A stretch of 64,000 nucleotides of DNA from Cryphonectria parasitica EP155 (lineage: Eukaryota > Ascomycota > Sordariomycetes > Diaporthales > Cryphonectriaceae). A model generated the notes under the pieces. The model was given only the letters and a program-made list of their open reading frames with translations. It was not told the origin of the DNA and did not search any database. Position numbers and translations under genes: made by a program. The stretch covers positions 2,378,001 through 2,442,000 of the forward strand of contig NW_024468914.1 of NCBI RefSeq assembly GCF_011745365.1, written 5' to 3'. Below, piece after piece: positions 11,977-24,850 of the stretch. Numbering within the stretch: the first letter of the stretch is position 1; every line of letters starts with the position of its first letter.

Positions 11977-12684
11977 CTACGCCTTATTCTCCTCCTCCCT
12001 CTTCCTATACACCTCCTCAACCCTCCTAACAAACGCCTCCCCATCCCAAGCCGGATCGTCCACCCGCTCAATGACCCCCTTCTCCTCCCCATCCCCACCA
12101 AACCCCTCCACCATCTCCCCCATATCCATATTCGCAATATCCAGATTCGCCCAGGCATCCCGCCACATCCCCACCGGAAGCCGCCCGTACGTCAGCGCCC
12201 GCAGCAGCATCTCGCGGTCCAACTCCTCCGCGAGCCCTTCGTCCCACTCAGGCAACACGCCGGAGCCGTGCGTGCGGAGGAGGGTCTGCATCTCGGTGAC
12301 TGTGGCCGGGGAGTACTGGAGGGTGTAGGCGTCTGGTTGGGCGAGGATGATCTGCGTCTTGTTTGTCTTGGTCTCCCCTTCTTTGGCGGTGCCGAGACAC
12401 GCCCGGTCGACGAAGAAGAAGAACTCGTATATCCGTGACTTCTCGTCCGCGTCCTGAATCAATTTTCTGTATAGACGATACAGGTCGCCGATATCACCGT
12501 CTTTTTCTTCTGTCCACGGGACGAGCTTGGGCTTGACGAAGTCGAGGGGCTCGGCGTTGTCATCGCTGCGTTCGTTTTCGAGAGCGGCGAGGAGGCTGTC
12601 TTGTTCTGCTTGGGTCAGGGTTGTGAGGCAGTAAATGGGAACCACCACATCGTTGGCCTGGCTCTCGTCTTGATTTTCTGACAT
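11977..12684 (-). CDS. Hypothetical acidic protein, 235 aa, single exon
   Basis: One ATG-initiated frame of 235 codons without introns. The protein is rich in Asp and Glu with no signal peptide or membrane segment. It has an N-terminal segment VVVPIYCLTTLTQAEQDSLL, a central part with FFFFVDRACLG (about residues 88-98) and a C-terminal acidic/basic helix (VRRVEEVYRKREEENKA). I do not recognise a catalytic motif or a named domain. The overall pattern, a soluble intracellular protein of 200-250 residues, resembles fungal conserved hypothetical proteins. The codon use is GC-rich at third positions like its neighbours, which supports coding. A 14-base G run lies about 40 bp upstream of the start at 12724-12737. 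Confidence 0.7.
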   Translation of the reverse strand: MSENQDESQANDVVVPIYCLTTLTQAEQDSLLAALENERSDDNAEPLDFVKPKLVPWTEEKDGDIGDLYRLYRKLIQDADEKSRIYEFFFFVDRACLGTAKEGETKTNKTQIILAQPDAYTLQYSPATVTEMQTLLRTHGSGVLPEWDEGLAEELDREMLLRALTYGRLPVGMWRDAWANLDIANMDMGEMVEGFGGDGEEKGVIERVDDPAWDGEAFVRRVEEVYRKREEENKA

Positions 12685-13178
12685 TTTTTATCTGTTTAGC
12701 CCGGGCAAGTTGATGTTTGATATGGGGGGGGGGGGGGTGGATGCTTGCAGAAAGGAGGTTGTGAAGTTGTGATTAGATTATGAATTCCACGAGCAGAGCA
12801 AGCCTTTTCTCCAAGGGAGGTAAGTGAGCAGTACGCTTGCTCAAGTCTTTAAGTATTTATAGTCCTTCGTCCAGAACGAATCAGCAGGGTTCATCAGGCA
12901 GAACACTCACCATGGCGTAGACATCTCGAAGGTGAAGAGTGGGGTGAATTCTGAAAGCGGCATGAGAGCTGACAGATCGACATCCTGTTGCCTGGACATG
13001 GTCGCATCTGCACACCCTTGACCAAAAGGACATTGGCGTTTCTCCAGAGTTTGGCCACCATAAACACACCTTTTTTATCAATAATCTCATCAATTTCATG
13101 TCTACTTTCTCTAGAAGACAATCAATACCTTGAAACGAGAGCACACGCACACACACACACACACGCACACACACACAC

Positions 13179-13220
<42 letters not shown>

Positions 13221-13535
13221 CTCTGTCTCTCTCCCACTAACAAACTGACAAGTCCATGTCCAGAACGCTATGCAATGCTATGCCCCAACGTCCTCATCCA
13301 AAACAAAAACCGGAAAAGCACACACCAAAAGGTATCCAATATAAAACAAAATAGCAGGCGAACTGACAAAAAGGACTGTATGAGGACAAGTTGTAGGTTG
13401 CATCCCATTTTTCCCAGCCATACTTGTCTCGAGTGCATTCCAGAGACACAAAACAAAAAAAAAACATCATGTGAATCCTGGGAATGTGCCCATTTTTTCT
13501 TCTTCTCAAGAAGCGGTTCGATCTCACCACCTATC
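12685..13535. other. Intergenic: G14 run and long CA microsatellite
   Basis: Contains G14 at 12724-12737 and a (CA)n tract interrupted by CG steps at about 13142-13218. No gene seen. It separates the start of the acidic protein gene from the 3' end of the MAPKKK gene; both are on the minus strand. Confidence 0.6.
13142..13218. repeat. (CA)n microsatellite with CG interruptions
   Basis: About 77 bp of alternating CA with three CG interruptions at near-regular spacing. Downstream of the MAPKKK stop codon, so it may fall in its 3' untranslated region or beyond. Confidence 0.95.
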
Positions 13536-16500
13536 TCACTTGGTGGTGTTCCAGGTTCCCTTGATCTTGGCGTAGAGCTCAGTGTGATGGAAGTCATAGT
13601 CGTCTCGGTACACGCAGAACGGATGCTCGGCGAGAAGCTTCGGGGCGGTAGGTCGCTCTTGGGGGTTGCTATTATAGAATGCACACACATCAGTTGTTGT
13701 TCGTCATCTTCTTTTCCCCATCCTCCTCAGGAGCAGTCCGATTGCAGTTCATCAAGACCGCAGAAGGCGCACTTACACAGTAAAGCAATCCCACATAAAC
13801 GACAGCGCAACCGGAGTCACCGCCGCGCTAACCTCCTCCGGGATAGGTGGCGTCTCGCCGTTGGCAATCTTATAGATCGCTCCGACCGCCTCATCTTTGC
13901 TCCATGGACGACGTCCAGCGAACATCTCGAGAACCACGCACCCCAGAGACCAGATATCGACCTTGGCCGAGTAGCCCTCGCCCTGCGACCGGATAACCTC
14001 GGGCGCCATCCAGAAGACAGACCCTTGCATGCTGTTGGTCTTGTCGTTGCCATAGATGTTGTCCGTCTTCTTGCTGATGCCAAAGTCGGAGATCTTGGCC
14101 GTGCCGTCGACGTCAAGTAGGATGTTGTCGGCCTTGAGATCTCTGTGCAGAATGCCCTCGCGGTGCAGGTACGCCAGCCCCGAGAGCGTCTGCTGGGTCA
14201 AGCTGGCGACAACGCTTTCCTCGAACTTTCCGTGCTTACGCAGACAAGAACCAATGCTGCCACCAGGAATGTACTCGAGGAAGATGGATATGCTGGTCTC
14301 CTTGCGCTCACAGCCTAGGTACTGCACAATGTTGACATGATCCAGGTGCTGCATGGTGTCGATCTCCTGGTCCAGCGCGGCCACCATGTCCTTCATCTTG
14401 TTCTTGTCGCCGGCTGCAGCCTTGGCATTGACCTCGACCTCCTTCACAGCCAAGAACTCACCCGTCGTGGCGTTCATACCGAGGTATACACGCCCGTAGG
14501 TGCCCTTGCCGATCAGCTGGCCCTTAAACCACCGGAACGTCGTCTGCCGCTTCGGGATCTGATTGTTGGCGTTGTGTGGGAGGCTGGACAGATGGTCTTG
14601 AGGGATCTGCGGGAGGATCGTAGACCCTCGCTCAGGCCGGATCTGGACGATGTTGGCGTTGAACATCTTGGTGGACTTGCGCCGCATAAGATTTGTGTTG
14701 GTTGCCGAGGTGTTGGCGGCCGCCTTTGCTGCAGCATCTGTTGGCATCGGTGGCACGATCGATCCGCGGTTCGATGCATAGCCCTGAGTGTAGCGCTTGT
14801 GGGCTACTTCTCGGATGGACTTCATCCTTCCCAGTCCCTGTGAGCGCCGAGCAGAGCTCTTCGCTGCCACACTCATGATGGAAGCCGGCCTCTCCAGTGC
14901 CTTCAGCGTCGACTCGTCGCTGCCGAGAGTGTCCGCGTCATTGTATACCTTGCTTATCCTGGAAGACGTCAAGGGCTTCTGGTTTTCTTGTTGTCCTTCC
15001 TGTGGCTCCTCAGCGATCGGGCTCGGTGGTAAGTCACTCAACAGTCCCTCGGCTTCATCCAGAACAGGCTGATCAACATCCAGGTTGGGGAAGAAGTCCT
15101 CGAGGTTGTTGATCAGTGCGTCCGTCGGGGGGCGATTGGCCCAGATGGAGCTGTCCTTCTCCATGAAACTCTTGCGCCGGCTGAGCTTCACGTCATCATT
15201 GTTCGAGTCCCAGCCTTCGGAGCGAGGCGTATTGGGGGTCCTCCGCGAAGAGCTCTTGGAAGACTGGGTATCCTCTGGCGACCTGCTCCCAGACGTCGTC
15301 GTGTTGAAGGTCACTGACAGCCCCTTCTTGGCGCGACTGGTGTTCACGGTCAGGCTGGGCTTCTTGGCCAAGCTGGTAGTTTCATCGTCCTCGTCGTCGC
15401 TGTCCGCCTCCTCCAAGAAAGTGCCGCGATTGCCGGGTCCGTCTTGCACAGAGGGAGTACTCGTAGCCGGTTCCTTGCCCTTGGGTGTTGGGGTACGTCC
15501 TGTGAGAGGCTTCGCAAATAGTCCGTCGTCGGAATCATCGTCCTCGTCAGATGAATCTCCTTGGAAAATCTTGGGCTTAATGATGACTTTCGGCAACTGG
15601 GGCGGCTTGTCCGAGACGCGCGTAGATTCTGGGCTGCTGGTGTCGGGCGAGCCCAGCCTTCGAGATGTGGGCTCTTCTCCTGTTGTTGTTGGGGAACAAT
15701 TAGCTTCCGTGTTAATTCTCAGTAGTGATCGTGAGCTCGCAATGCTCCTCTCCCAAGCTCCCGTTCGCCACTCCATCTGAGGTGACGAGAGTCTCGGAAA
15801 AGGTCTTCCTCCAGCAGGGGACAAGTCGGGCACATCAAACACTTGGTGCCCTGAGCTCAATGTAGATGAGGCTGGCGATCTGGGTGTTGACGGTCGCGGA
15901 CTCTCCCTATTGTCTATATAAACAAAAATGCTCGTCTGGGTGTTCTTACCTCTGTCAGATGTCGTGGACCCAGTGCCGTTCTCTGGGCTTTTACCAGGTG
16001 ACGTGGATCTTCGCCCTACACTTCCAGGATGCCCTATGCCTCCCATGTTGCGACCGATGCCCACGAGTGCAGATCCGATCCCGCCAAGCGCCTGGCGCTC
16101 GTTGGTTGGTTTCCTCTGGGACAGCTGCTTCGGACTCTCTGACACACCGCTGCCTGGCCGCTTCGTGGGGTAGCCATCCATACTGCCTCCGCTGTACCGC
16201 TGCTGGGATCCTCGTTTCGAAAGCGAGTTTGCCTTGATCAGAGTTGCAGATGGGTCAACAGGTGCCGCAGGGGCTCGTCTCTGGGGTGCAAATGCCGTAT
16301 CAAAAGGCTTCTTGTCCTCGAAGGGCGAGTTTCGAGGCTCGTCGAAGTTCACAATGCGGCGGCCCAGGATCCCGCTGTACGAGGACGTATCGGCATCTTC
16401 AGGAGACGCGCTGTCCTTACCCTTCTGGCGCTTGGCCAAGTATTCTTGTTGCTTTCGGGCCACCTCGGCCTGATACGCTTCAGATCGTTCAGCCAAGGTG

Positions 16501-19496
16501 CTCTCCTTCGTCTTGCCGTCTTTGCCTTCACCGTCTTCATCACCGTTCCTGCCGTGTTCACCAGCAAGAGTATTCTGCCTCGACGTCGGCGGAGAAGAGC
16601 TGGACCTCCGACGCTGACCATTCACCAGACGCGCGTAGGTGTCTTCATCGATCCTTGCACCGGCTCCCAGTGCTGGAGAGAGCGCGTTTTGTGGCTGTCC
16701 AATCTTGACGTCCACCCCGGCCATATTCCCAGGCCGCACAAACACCTTCAGGGAACCAGCAGCGTCTGCCCGCAGCTTCTTGTTGGTCATGAGTTGAGAA
16801 TCGTCTAGCGCCTCGTCATGGTCGAATTTGCCCAGTTCGGTGATATACACGGACGCGCCATCCGAGTCGGGCAGGCCCAAATTGGTACATATGGAGTGCC
16901 GCAGCTCGAGTGGGGTCGACAGGTCTGAGACGTCCACCATCCTGTAGTTCCAATGGTCTAGTGTTGCGAGGATGAAGACCCTGCCCGTGTGGATGCGCCT
17001 CGATCTCATGGACGACGCTGGCGTGTGCTGGTCCTGTGAGGCCGAGAGAGAAGAACCTACTGTCGTCTCGCTGTGGTTGGGTTTGCTGCCGAGCGACTGC
17101 TGCTTGAACTGCATCGGGCTCGTAGGCGAGTCAGGATCGTCGTGGTTCTTATTCTTCTTCCTGAAGTTCAAGTACGAGAGGAACGATTTGCTCTCCTTGG
17201 CCGACCCAGGCGGCTCGCTTGCCCCAGCCGAGCGGTCACCGGGCGATGCGCTCTCACCGCCAAGAGGGCTGGGCCGACTGCCCCCATCATGACCGAACCG
17301 ACGAGCATCCCTCATGTCGAGGGTCATCTGAGACCGCAGGGCCTGGCTTGCACCGTCGGGGACGCCCGACCCGTAGATGGCTGCGTTGGACGAGACAGAC
17401 TCGGTACTGTTTCGGTTCCTGTGGCTGCCAAACCTGCTCACAGGCGAGGTGGTGAGATTCGGGGTCGGGACAGAAGGAAACAGCCCAGCAGCTGGACTGC
17501 CGGACGGGCTGTAGGCGCGATTGCTGCTGCTACCGGCGGCGCCGCCGCTTCCTAGATTAGTATTAGTTGCCCCTGCATCTCCCTGCTCGACTGGGCTATG
17601 GCGGCGCGAGCCTTCGTCGTCGACATTGACGAGGAGTTTCCTATGATTGCCGCCGGGATCTGCAGACGCGAGTGAGTTACTAAAACCGTTCAAAAAGATG
17701 GGCATGGCGTGCGAGCACGATGATAATGATAATGATGATGGTGATGACCTACGTCCGACTGAGAAGCCTGGGCCTGGAGCCTTGATGGGTGGTGTCTCTG
17801 GAGAGCCGCTGTCCGTGCCTGCAGGGGGCGGTATCAGGGACGTGGTGCTTGTTGATTCCTTCCGCGTGTGGGTCGTGTTGTGCACCGCTCCTGTGGTCTC
17901 GCCCTTGACGATACTGCGTATTAACCGCCGCATCCTCTTTCCCTCTTCGCGCTCGCGCGTCTGGTCCCATCTGTTGCCGCTGTTGGTGCATTCGATGGCC
18001 AGCTGCGGATACACCTGCTGGTGCATCATGCCGAAGTTGCCCCGTCCGTTGTGGCTGCTGCCCAGCTCGAGGAACTTGGAGCCGTGCAGCTCCAGCACGC
18101 GAAACGTAGAGATCCAGTCCTTGCTGAAGTTGTTGGCCCTGAGCCACGACAGGACCCGATCTAGAGGCCACTGCGCAGCGAGCTCCGAGGGGATCCCAGA
18201 CGAGGCCGTTGTTGTCGCGTTCGAGGTCGTCGAGTTCACCCTGTTGTGTGCGGTGCCACCGTACGAGTCGATGGGCGTAGTGTTGGCCGTGTCGTTGGTG
18301 TTGGACGTCCCAAGGCTGCCGATACTGCTCTGTTGGGTCGTCCACGGACTTTGTGAGGTGGCAGACACAGGCCAGGCCATTGTCTCGTCCATTCCCAAGC
18401 CTGGAATGCCAACGCCTTCTCCATAAGTGTCCCCCGCCGGGATGTAGGTCGCCGACATCTGCTCATTGGGAGGCGGGGGTGGAGGGATGGAGAGTGGGAT
18501 CTGTTGACCATTGACCAGCTTGTATGGCAGAGGGTTGTACGGGCGCGGGGCCTGCTGGGCAGGTGGCGGAGGAGGAGGTATGTAGGACCCGTACGAGCCG
18601 TTCCAGGTGCCCTGCCATGGTGTCGCGCTGCTGGGCGGCGGCCCTGGGGGTGGCGGCAGGGTGCTTGGAGGTGGTGCGCCTGGCGGCCCCGGCAGTTGGA
18701 TGGCTCCAGCCGGCGCGCTGGCGTAGCGAGGAGGCGGAGGAGGGATGGTGGTCATGATGCCGTTGATTGAGGAAGTGCCGAGCGAGGGTGGTGGTGACAT
18801 GGGAGGAGGAGGCGGTGGCACCTGGAACGGCCTCGAGGGGTCCGTCCCCTGCCTCTGGCCATACATGTTTGGGTTGCCCGAGGGCGCCGAGCCCTGGGTG
18901 GACTGCTGGGTGGTGTGGAATTTGGACTGCGGAGGCGACGACAAGGGGGTTGGACTCGTGGTGCGTGATTTCGGCGGCGGTGGAGGCAGAGAAGGGCCGG
19001 CGAGGCCGCGATTCGATGATGTTTTCGGATCGGTGGGAGAGGCGCCGGGCGAAACTGGAGACAGCGGTCCGCTAGCGGTGTTTGCTCTCCGCCTCGAGCC
19101 GCCCGAGGTGGGGGCAGAGAGCAGATGAGAATTATTCGTCGAGATGGAGGTCGAGGAGGAGGCTGCGCCTGCTGCGCTGAGGGACGGGTACGGAGAGTCG
19201 GAGTGTAGGGTGGAGACCAGGGAGGTGTTCGTGGAGCCGATGGTAGGGACGTCGTTCAGGACGATGCCGTTGAGCTTTGCGACGTCCTCGGTGCCTCTCC
19301 TCTCGAGAAACTTGGGTCTGACGAGTTGCGAAGCGGCGGCATCTAGAGCGAGGGGAGAGTGAGGTAGCCCGGCGAGGGGTGATCTGCTGTTGTAGGGGCT
19401 GAGCAGTCCGCTGGTGCTAAGTTCCCTGGTGTCGCGATCGGCTCCTCTGGATGACAGCGAGGAGGCAGAGCGCTGGCGCGAGATGCTCCTATTCAT
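13536..19496 (-). CDS. BCK1: BCK1/MIK1-type MAPKKK of the cell wall integrity pathway
   Basis: Main exon 19496-13777, then a 108-nt intron (GTAAGT...ATAG) and a last exon 13668-13536, which supplies the end of the kinase fold (NPQERPTAPKLL) that a single-exon call would miss. The protein is about 1,919-1,950 aa, depending on an in-frame 93-nt intron at 17660-17752. In order: Pro/Ser-rich N terminus (about 1-430), a SAM-like helical domain (about 440-510), a Ras-association-like region (about 835-920), a long disordered region with acidic patches, and a Ser/Thr kinase domain from about 1652 to the end. The kinase has GKGTYGRVYLG, AVKEVEV, HRDLKADN, DFG and APEV, so it should be active. In yeast and moulds this kinase receives the signal from protein kinase C and activates the MKK1/2-type MAPKK, controlling wall synthesis, growth and, in pathogens, infection. 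Orthologues include Neurospora mik-1 and Aspergillus bckA. Confidence 0.95.
17660..17752 (-). other. Probable in-frame 93-nt intron inside the MAPKKK
   Basis: On the minus strand the segment begins GTAGGT, has GTAACTCAC as a possible branch region and ends CGTCTGCAG. It is 93 nt, a multiple of three, with no in-frame stop. Removing it joins GFSVG to HPGGNHRKLL. The 31 residues it would encode are Ser-rich and then hydrophobic, unlike their surroundings. Confidence 0.65.
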
Positions 19497-22380
19497 TGGA
19501 GGGGAGGCGATTCGACTCTGGCCGGGTAGAGTCTGCCAAGCATTCTGTGAGGCAGTTTCTTCGTCAGGTAGCCATTCTCTCTCTTTTTCTTCTGCTTTCG
19601 ATTTCTCTGTGCCTGTCTCTTCTCTCTTTTTTCTTGTTTCGCCTTTTCTCTCTTCCTCTCTCCTTCTTCTTCTTCGTCCTTCTTTCTCACTCTCACGCTC
19701 GCAAAAAGACAGTCAAGACGAAAGGACAGAACAAGAAATGATCGATTGCGCCAATAAAGGAGAACAGATCGACGACAAGATAGAGGATGGACAGAATTGG
19801 CAGAGAGAGAGGGGGGGGGCCCAAACAATACGATCTGCTGCGACGCGGTCGACCGGAGGACCCCGTCTGACAAGCCAGGTACAGGAGAGTTTGCTGTGGA
19901 TCTCGAGGAGATCACTCTAACGACCGCTGCGGCCTTGTCACAAGAGAGGGTCCGCCTCGCCTGGCCGAATCCGAACTGTCGGGTTGCTCAAATAAAGGAT
20001 ACAACAAACGGCGTAGATACTAGATAGTAGGGTGGGGGCTGTGATCCATTCGAGACTTGGGGCGACACTTACAAACAGGTATGTATTCACACAAGAGGAG
20101 AGACCACAAAGAGTAATCCGCACTGCACAGTAAAGTAAACAGAACAGCCAGAAAGACGAGACAGACAGCCAGAACAGATAGCAGATAGACAGGCGGAGCA
20201 AGACGTGAGACTGCACAGAGGGGGGAGGAAAGAAGCCAAACCCTCTCGACTCGTCTCGTCTCGTCTGGTCTCTAGGTCTCTTTCGTCTCTAGCCTCTCTC
20301 TGTGCTTCTGTGTAGTGCTTCGTCGCCTGTTCCCCTCGTTCGCCTGTCCTGCGAGGTACCCGAAGAAGGCGGGCGGCGCGGGCGGCTAAGCTGACATGTG
20401 AGTGGGCGCGCTTAGCTGACAGGTACAGAGGGAGAGAGACAGAAAGTAGAGTTGAATGATGCACTGCGGCGCTACGCCTGTAGTCTGGACTGTCTCTCTG
20501 TCCGTCTCTCTACTACAGTCAAGGGGCGAACTTGTTGGACCGTTGACGCCGTTCGGCCCCCAACGTGTAATCTGAAGAATGATTGACTCGTCCCGGCTCC
20601 TCGAAGGAAACGGGACACCACTTCTTCTTCCTCCTCCTTCTTCTCCTTCTTCTCGTCTTCTATTTCTTCCTGGTGGAGCCTTGACTTCGGCCAACTCTCG
20701 GCGCTCGACTGTGCGCCTCACCGAATCCCTCGCAAATGGCGCCCAAATCTAGATGAGCACTTGGGCAGGGTGGAGGCAGAGGCAGAGGCAATTCGCCCTT
20801 GAAGGATCACCGATGAACAAGACTTGGAGCGGCCGCGTGCGGGCGAAGATTATGCAGGTGGCCACTTGTTACATGTGCTCTCTCTCCCCTACCGAAACCC
20901 TCAGCTGCAAAGTGAAAAAAGAGGGGGGGGTCCAGGTCGGCAAGGGGGGTCCTGTCCTGCGCTCGTTGCAAGTTTGGGGGCCAGGCAGGAATCTAGAAGC
21001 AGGGGTGGTGGTTGTGCCTGAGTCGTCGTCTTCTTTTCCTTTCTCTTTCCAGACGTTGGGTGTCGCTCCTCAAATCTGAGTATTGTTAAGAGGGATGTTG
21101 GTTGTGTGATTGTTGAACGGTCGGATATACTGTATTTTTTTATTTTTTTTTATTTTACCCTCTTTCGTTTTCGATCGCTGAACAGGTAGGAGGTTATCGT
21201 ACAGTATACGTGTACTGAAAGAAGCCACACGACATTTAAGGACAAGACGCAAAAGGGTTTTCGGAACCAAGGACGGGTAGCGAAATGAGAGAGTCTAAAC
21301 AGACAAAGACATTGGATCATGAGAGGCTGGGCGGGAAATATCCCACTTGCTTCTTCGAGAAAGGTGACGACGCTGCTTCTCAAGGGTGGTTGGGCGCTGA
21401 TTTGACGCCACTTAGATGTAGACAGATGGAGGGTTAGGGTATCACTGGCAACTAGACGTGAAACCCGTTCCCCGTCTCTGGCCCATCTCACCTCTCCTGC
21501 AATATTGATCCATCTCCTACTCATTTCGATTATCTTCGAAGATGTTTGAGGAGGTTGTTTGAGTTTTCCTAAAATGCGTTTCTGTATTGTGGTGAGGAAG
21601 CTTCCAAGTTATTAAAATCAAAATTTTAGTCCGTAACGGACTCAACCTAGGTTGCTCTGAAGGCGCCTCCTGGGGTAATATCCCGCTGACGCTACCTCCC
21701 GAGTATACAAAATCGAGTACTTACATAGGTACACAAGTATTTGTGTTATCTCGACTGGGACGGAATCAATCAGCAATGAAAGAAATAAGTCGCTTTATTG
21801 CTCAAACCCTCATGTGCTACTAAATTCTAAGCTAGTTAAATTAGACGGAGGGGACTAAACTTGGGTTTGGGCTTCAATCCTACTCTACGTGTAACTTCTT
21901 AGCATCCTCCATACATTCAGGCCACCTTCTGGCTATCTGCTCTGCATCCAAGGATGCTCTCAGAAATTATCTCATCATAGTGGACAGAAGGGCATATAGA
22001 ATCCCGAACATGGAAAACGTAATTTGGAATTTCACACTTTCAAAAAGATGCTTGACCTACTGATATACTTATGTAAGCACCATTCGGATGAACATCTGCT
22101 TTGCGCGCACACTCGTACCCACGACTACAACGAATGGACTCTGCTGAACGTCCGTTGGCAAAATCAGTTGGATTTTACGTGCCAGAAATATGTACTCAAT
22201 TCTTGCAATTCCATCTCAAAGCCCGCAGTATCGACACAGGGGATGGTATACAGGCACGGTCTGGCCCACCCTCGAAACATTATGTACCCGTTGCGCAAGC
22301 CCACTTCCTGATCCGCAAGTCCTTTACCTCCAGTAATCAATCTCGTACCAAATAAAATCCAAAAAATCCAAACAATCCAT
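19497..22380. other. 2.9-kb intergenic region upstream of the MAPKKK
   Basis: From 19560 to about 20700 the sequence is a mosaic of CT/GA tracts (on the minus strand, GA-rich leader sequence of the MAPKKK) with short open frames that are low-complexity artefacts. The right part, from about 21540, is more AT-rich. A short palindrome, GTCCGT-A-ACGGAC, sits at 21629-21641. No gene supported. Confidence 0.5.
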
Positions 22381-24850
22381 CTACATCACATTACACCCCT
22401 GCCCAAGCCAATTACTCACAACCTCATAGTACCCTGGCTCGTCTCCGTCCGTATAGGAGCCTTCCTCTCCACCCCCATTCATCCTTCTCACCACACCAGT
22501 CACCTTCAGGTTCTGCTCTCCCTTCCCGTGCCACCATCTCAGGCGCTGTACCTCTCCTTCGTCCGTCGAGATTTCCCACTTGCCCCCGCTGGTCTCCACA
22601 ACGCAGCCATCCCGCGGGAAATGGAACTCAGGCAGGAAGAACTCGCTGGCATTATCGGCAGTCGTCTCTTTGGGTGTGCGCAGCGACAGGGTGAAGGTGC
22701 AGGTCTTGAGGTCAAAGACGTAGTGCGTGATGTCCCCCACGACAAAGACTGGCGCGGGACGCACATAGGCTTCGGCACCACGGAAACCGGGATGGGAATT
22801 GAGTGCACGATCTGTGGTGCGCATGGCTGGGCTGGTAAGGATAGCGGAGGCATCGGCCTCGGTCGGTGAAGATGTTGATATGGATGGGTTAGTGATCGTG
22901 CGCTTGAGATTATTAGGAGTCACAGCTAGGTCTTCTGACGGCCGGGATGCGGAGGGCGCATTGGACGAGGAGAGGGAGTCGGGCTTCGCCTGTGGCACGG
23001 CGGAGACGGGTAGGGCTTTGTCTTCAAGTGAATAGATGGAGAGATCCTCTCCATTCCACTGATCGCCCCATTGGTGGACATTCTAAGTGATTATGATGTC
23101 AGTATCTTTGTCCAACTGCGCTGAGTTGGAGGGATCAAACTCACATTGGTGCAATAAACCCAGAGGGCGTAGCCTTCCATGCCACTGCCCTCTACCGCAA
23201 AGTGATTGGCGTCCATGGCCGCGCTTTGACTCGAATAGTCACCATTCTTGTACGCTGCCTTGTCGTCCATGTCGAATGGTATCCCAAACTCCGTCAAGAC
23301 ACATGGGTGGTTGCCCATATAGTCTAGGCCTTCCTTTCTCATGGCGGCCAGCTGATCTCTGAAGCAGTTGCGGATCGCAGTCTCTCCGATCTTGATTCCA
23401 AATGCGGGTGTCAGGTATCGTCCTCGTAAGATTCCCAGCACGTCGACATTCCATGTCCGATTCCACTTCTTCGTCATCAACGTGATTCCATCGTAGTAAT
23501 GTGGCGCGTACACCATGTGAGGGTCATCATCCTCGGTCCCTTTGATGCTTGGCGGGAGCTCCAATACCGGAGGTTGGCAGAGCATGATAGCCTCTGGGTG
23601 ATGAGCCCGTACCGTGTCCCGGTACCGTCTGTAGAAATCCATAAACCAGGTGTTCGTAAAGAAAGGATAGTCGGCGGGCTTCTTTGTTTTTGGATCGTTC
23701 GCAAAATAGTCCTTTCGCAGCAGGGTGTCCGTGCTTGGATCCCAGACCCCATGTTGTGCCCACAGACACTCCCCTAGCTTCCAGCCCAGATCTCGCTTCC
23801 ATTGGTATCTCGAGTCATCATAGTCAGCTGGCAACCACGCTGACTCTCCTCGAGGATCAATCAAGGCCTTGCCCGTCTTGTATGGCCCTAGACCCCCCAT
23901 GTCCCACACATCAACCTCACAGGCTCTGCCCGACCCAGTGAGTATCGCCTGCCAAATCGTCGGACACGTCCCCTTCTTGAGAGCCTGCTCTTTCGGAATC
24001 ACACTGAGGTCCTCGAAGCCAATCAACCCTCGTGCAGGCTCATTCATGCTTTCCCACCCAAACACAACATCGTTCAAAACGTCGCCAGCCTCCTTGATTC
24101 TCTGCGCCAGATGCTCCATCGCACCAAAAAAGTGCTTTTGTAGATAATCTTGGACGTTTATGCCGTCTACGACGCACTTGGGCGCAAAATCCTTGCCGGC
24201 AAAAAAGAGGGTAAACATGGTCGCGGCGGCGAGGCGTTGGTAATTGGTAGACCAGATCATCTTGGGGAAATCTGCGGGAGAAGGGTAGGTATTTTGCACG
24301 ATGGCGGCTTCGGTGGCAGCGAAGGATTGAGGGTTGAGGCCGGCAAGGTAGAGCGTCCACATGGGCGCTCCGGAACCGCCGCTGAAACGCGACCACTGTT
24401 GTCCTTGTGTGAGTCTTGTGTGTCATGCTCTTACAATATCTTGGTTTTCAGAGGCGAACATACCACATCCTGATGGGGATCCATGAACACAAAGAAGCCA
24501 TAGCTCTTGGCTACCCTCAACACCTCGATGGTGTGACTTATCCAGTCCTCATCATAGATCCCAGGGCCTTTGGCCTCAATGGCCTCCCATGTAAAGACAT
24601 ATCGGATGGTGTTGTACCCGTATCTTCTCAGCCTCGCGAAGTGTACGTGCGCATCATCCTTTGTAAAAGGTCTCTTGTGGAAGCTGACGTTGTCGCCGTC
24701 AAAGAAGTCGTCAGCTACCTGCGAGGGTTGGTCGAAGGGCTCGCTCGGATATTTTGCGTCGCCAGCAACGTTGATGCCACGGAGAATGACCTGGCGGCCG
24801 GATGGGTCGACGAATTTGCCGTCCTCGATCAGGAGGCGAAGAGTTGCCAT
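22381..24850 (-). CDS. GH5 ergosteryl-beta-glucosidase / EGCrP2-like, 779 aa
   Basis: Three exons on the minus strand: 24850-24464, 24395-23145 and 23082-22381, with introns of 68 and 62 nt; all joins keep frame. The protein is 779 aa with no signal peptide, so it is probably cytosolic. It is a GH5 TIM-barrel enzyme: the N-terminal strand reads ILRGINVAGDAK, then DPHQDVWSRFSGGSGAP across the first join. The predicted acid/base Glu lies in WESMNEPARG (about 247) and the nucleophile Glu in LTEFGIPFD (about 497). The C-terminal 180 residues form a beta-rich domain after a Ser/Pro linker. These features match the fungal endoglycoceramidase-related, sterylglucosidase group (yeast Egh1, Cryptococcus Sgl1), which removes glucose from ergosteryl glucoside and so keeps sterol glucosides low. 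Substrate is assigned by family, not shown here. It is divergent from the primase gene, with about 0.8 kb between starts. Confidence 0.9.

Noticed and set aside
21629..21641. Palindrome GTCCGT-A-ACGGAC as a zinc-cluster factor site
   Set aside because: A single 13-base palindrome with no second copy or nearby start codon; too little to call.
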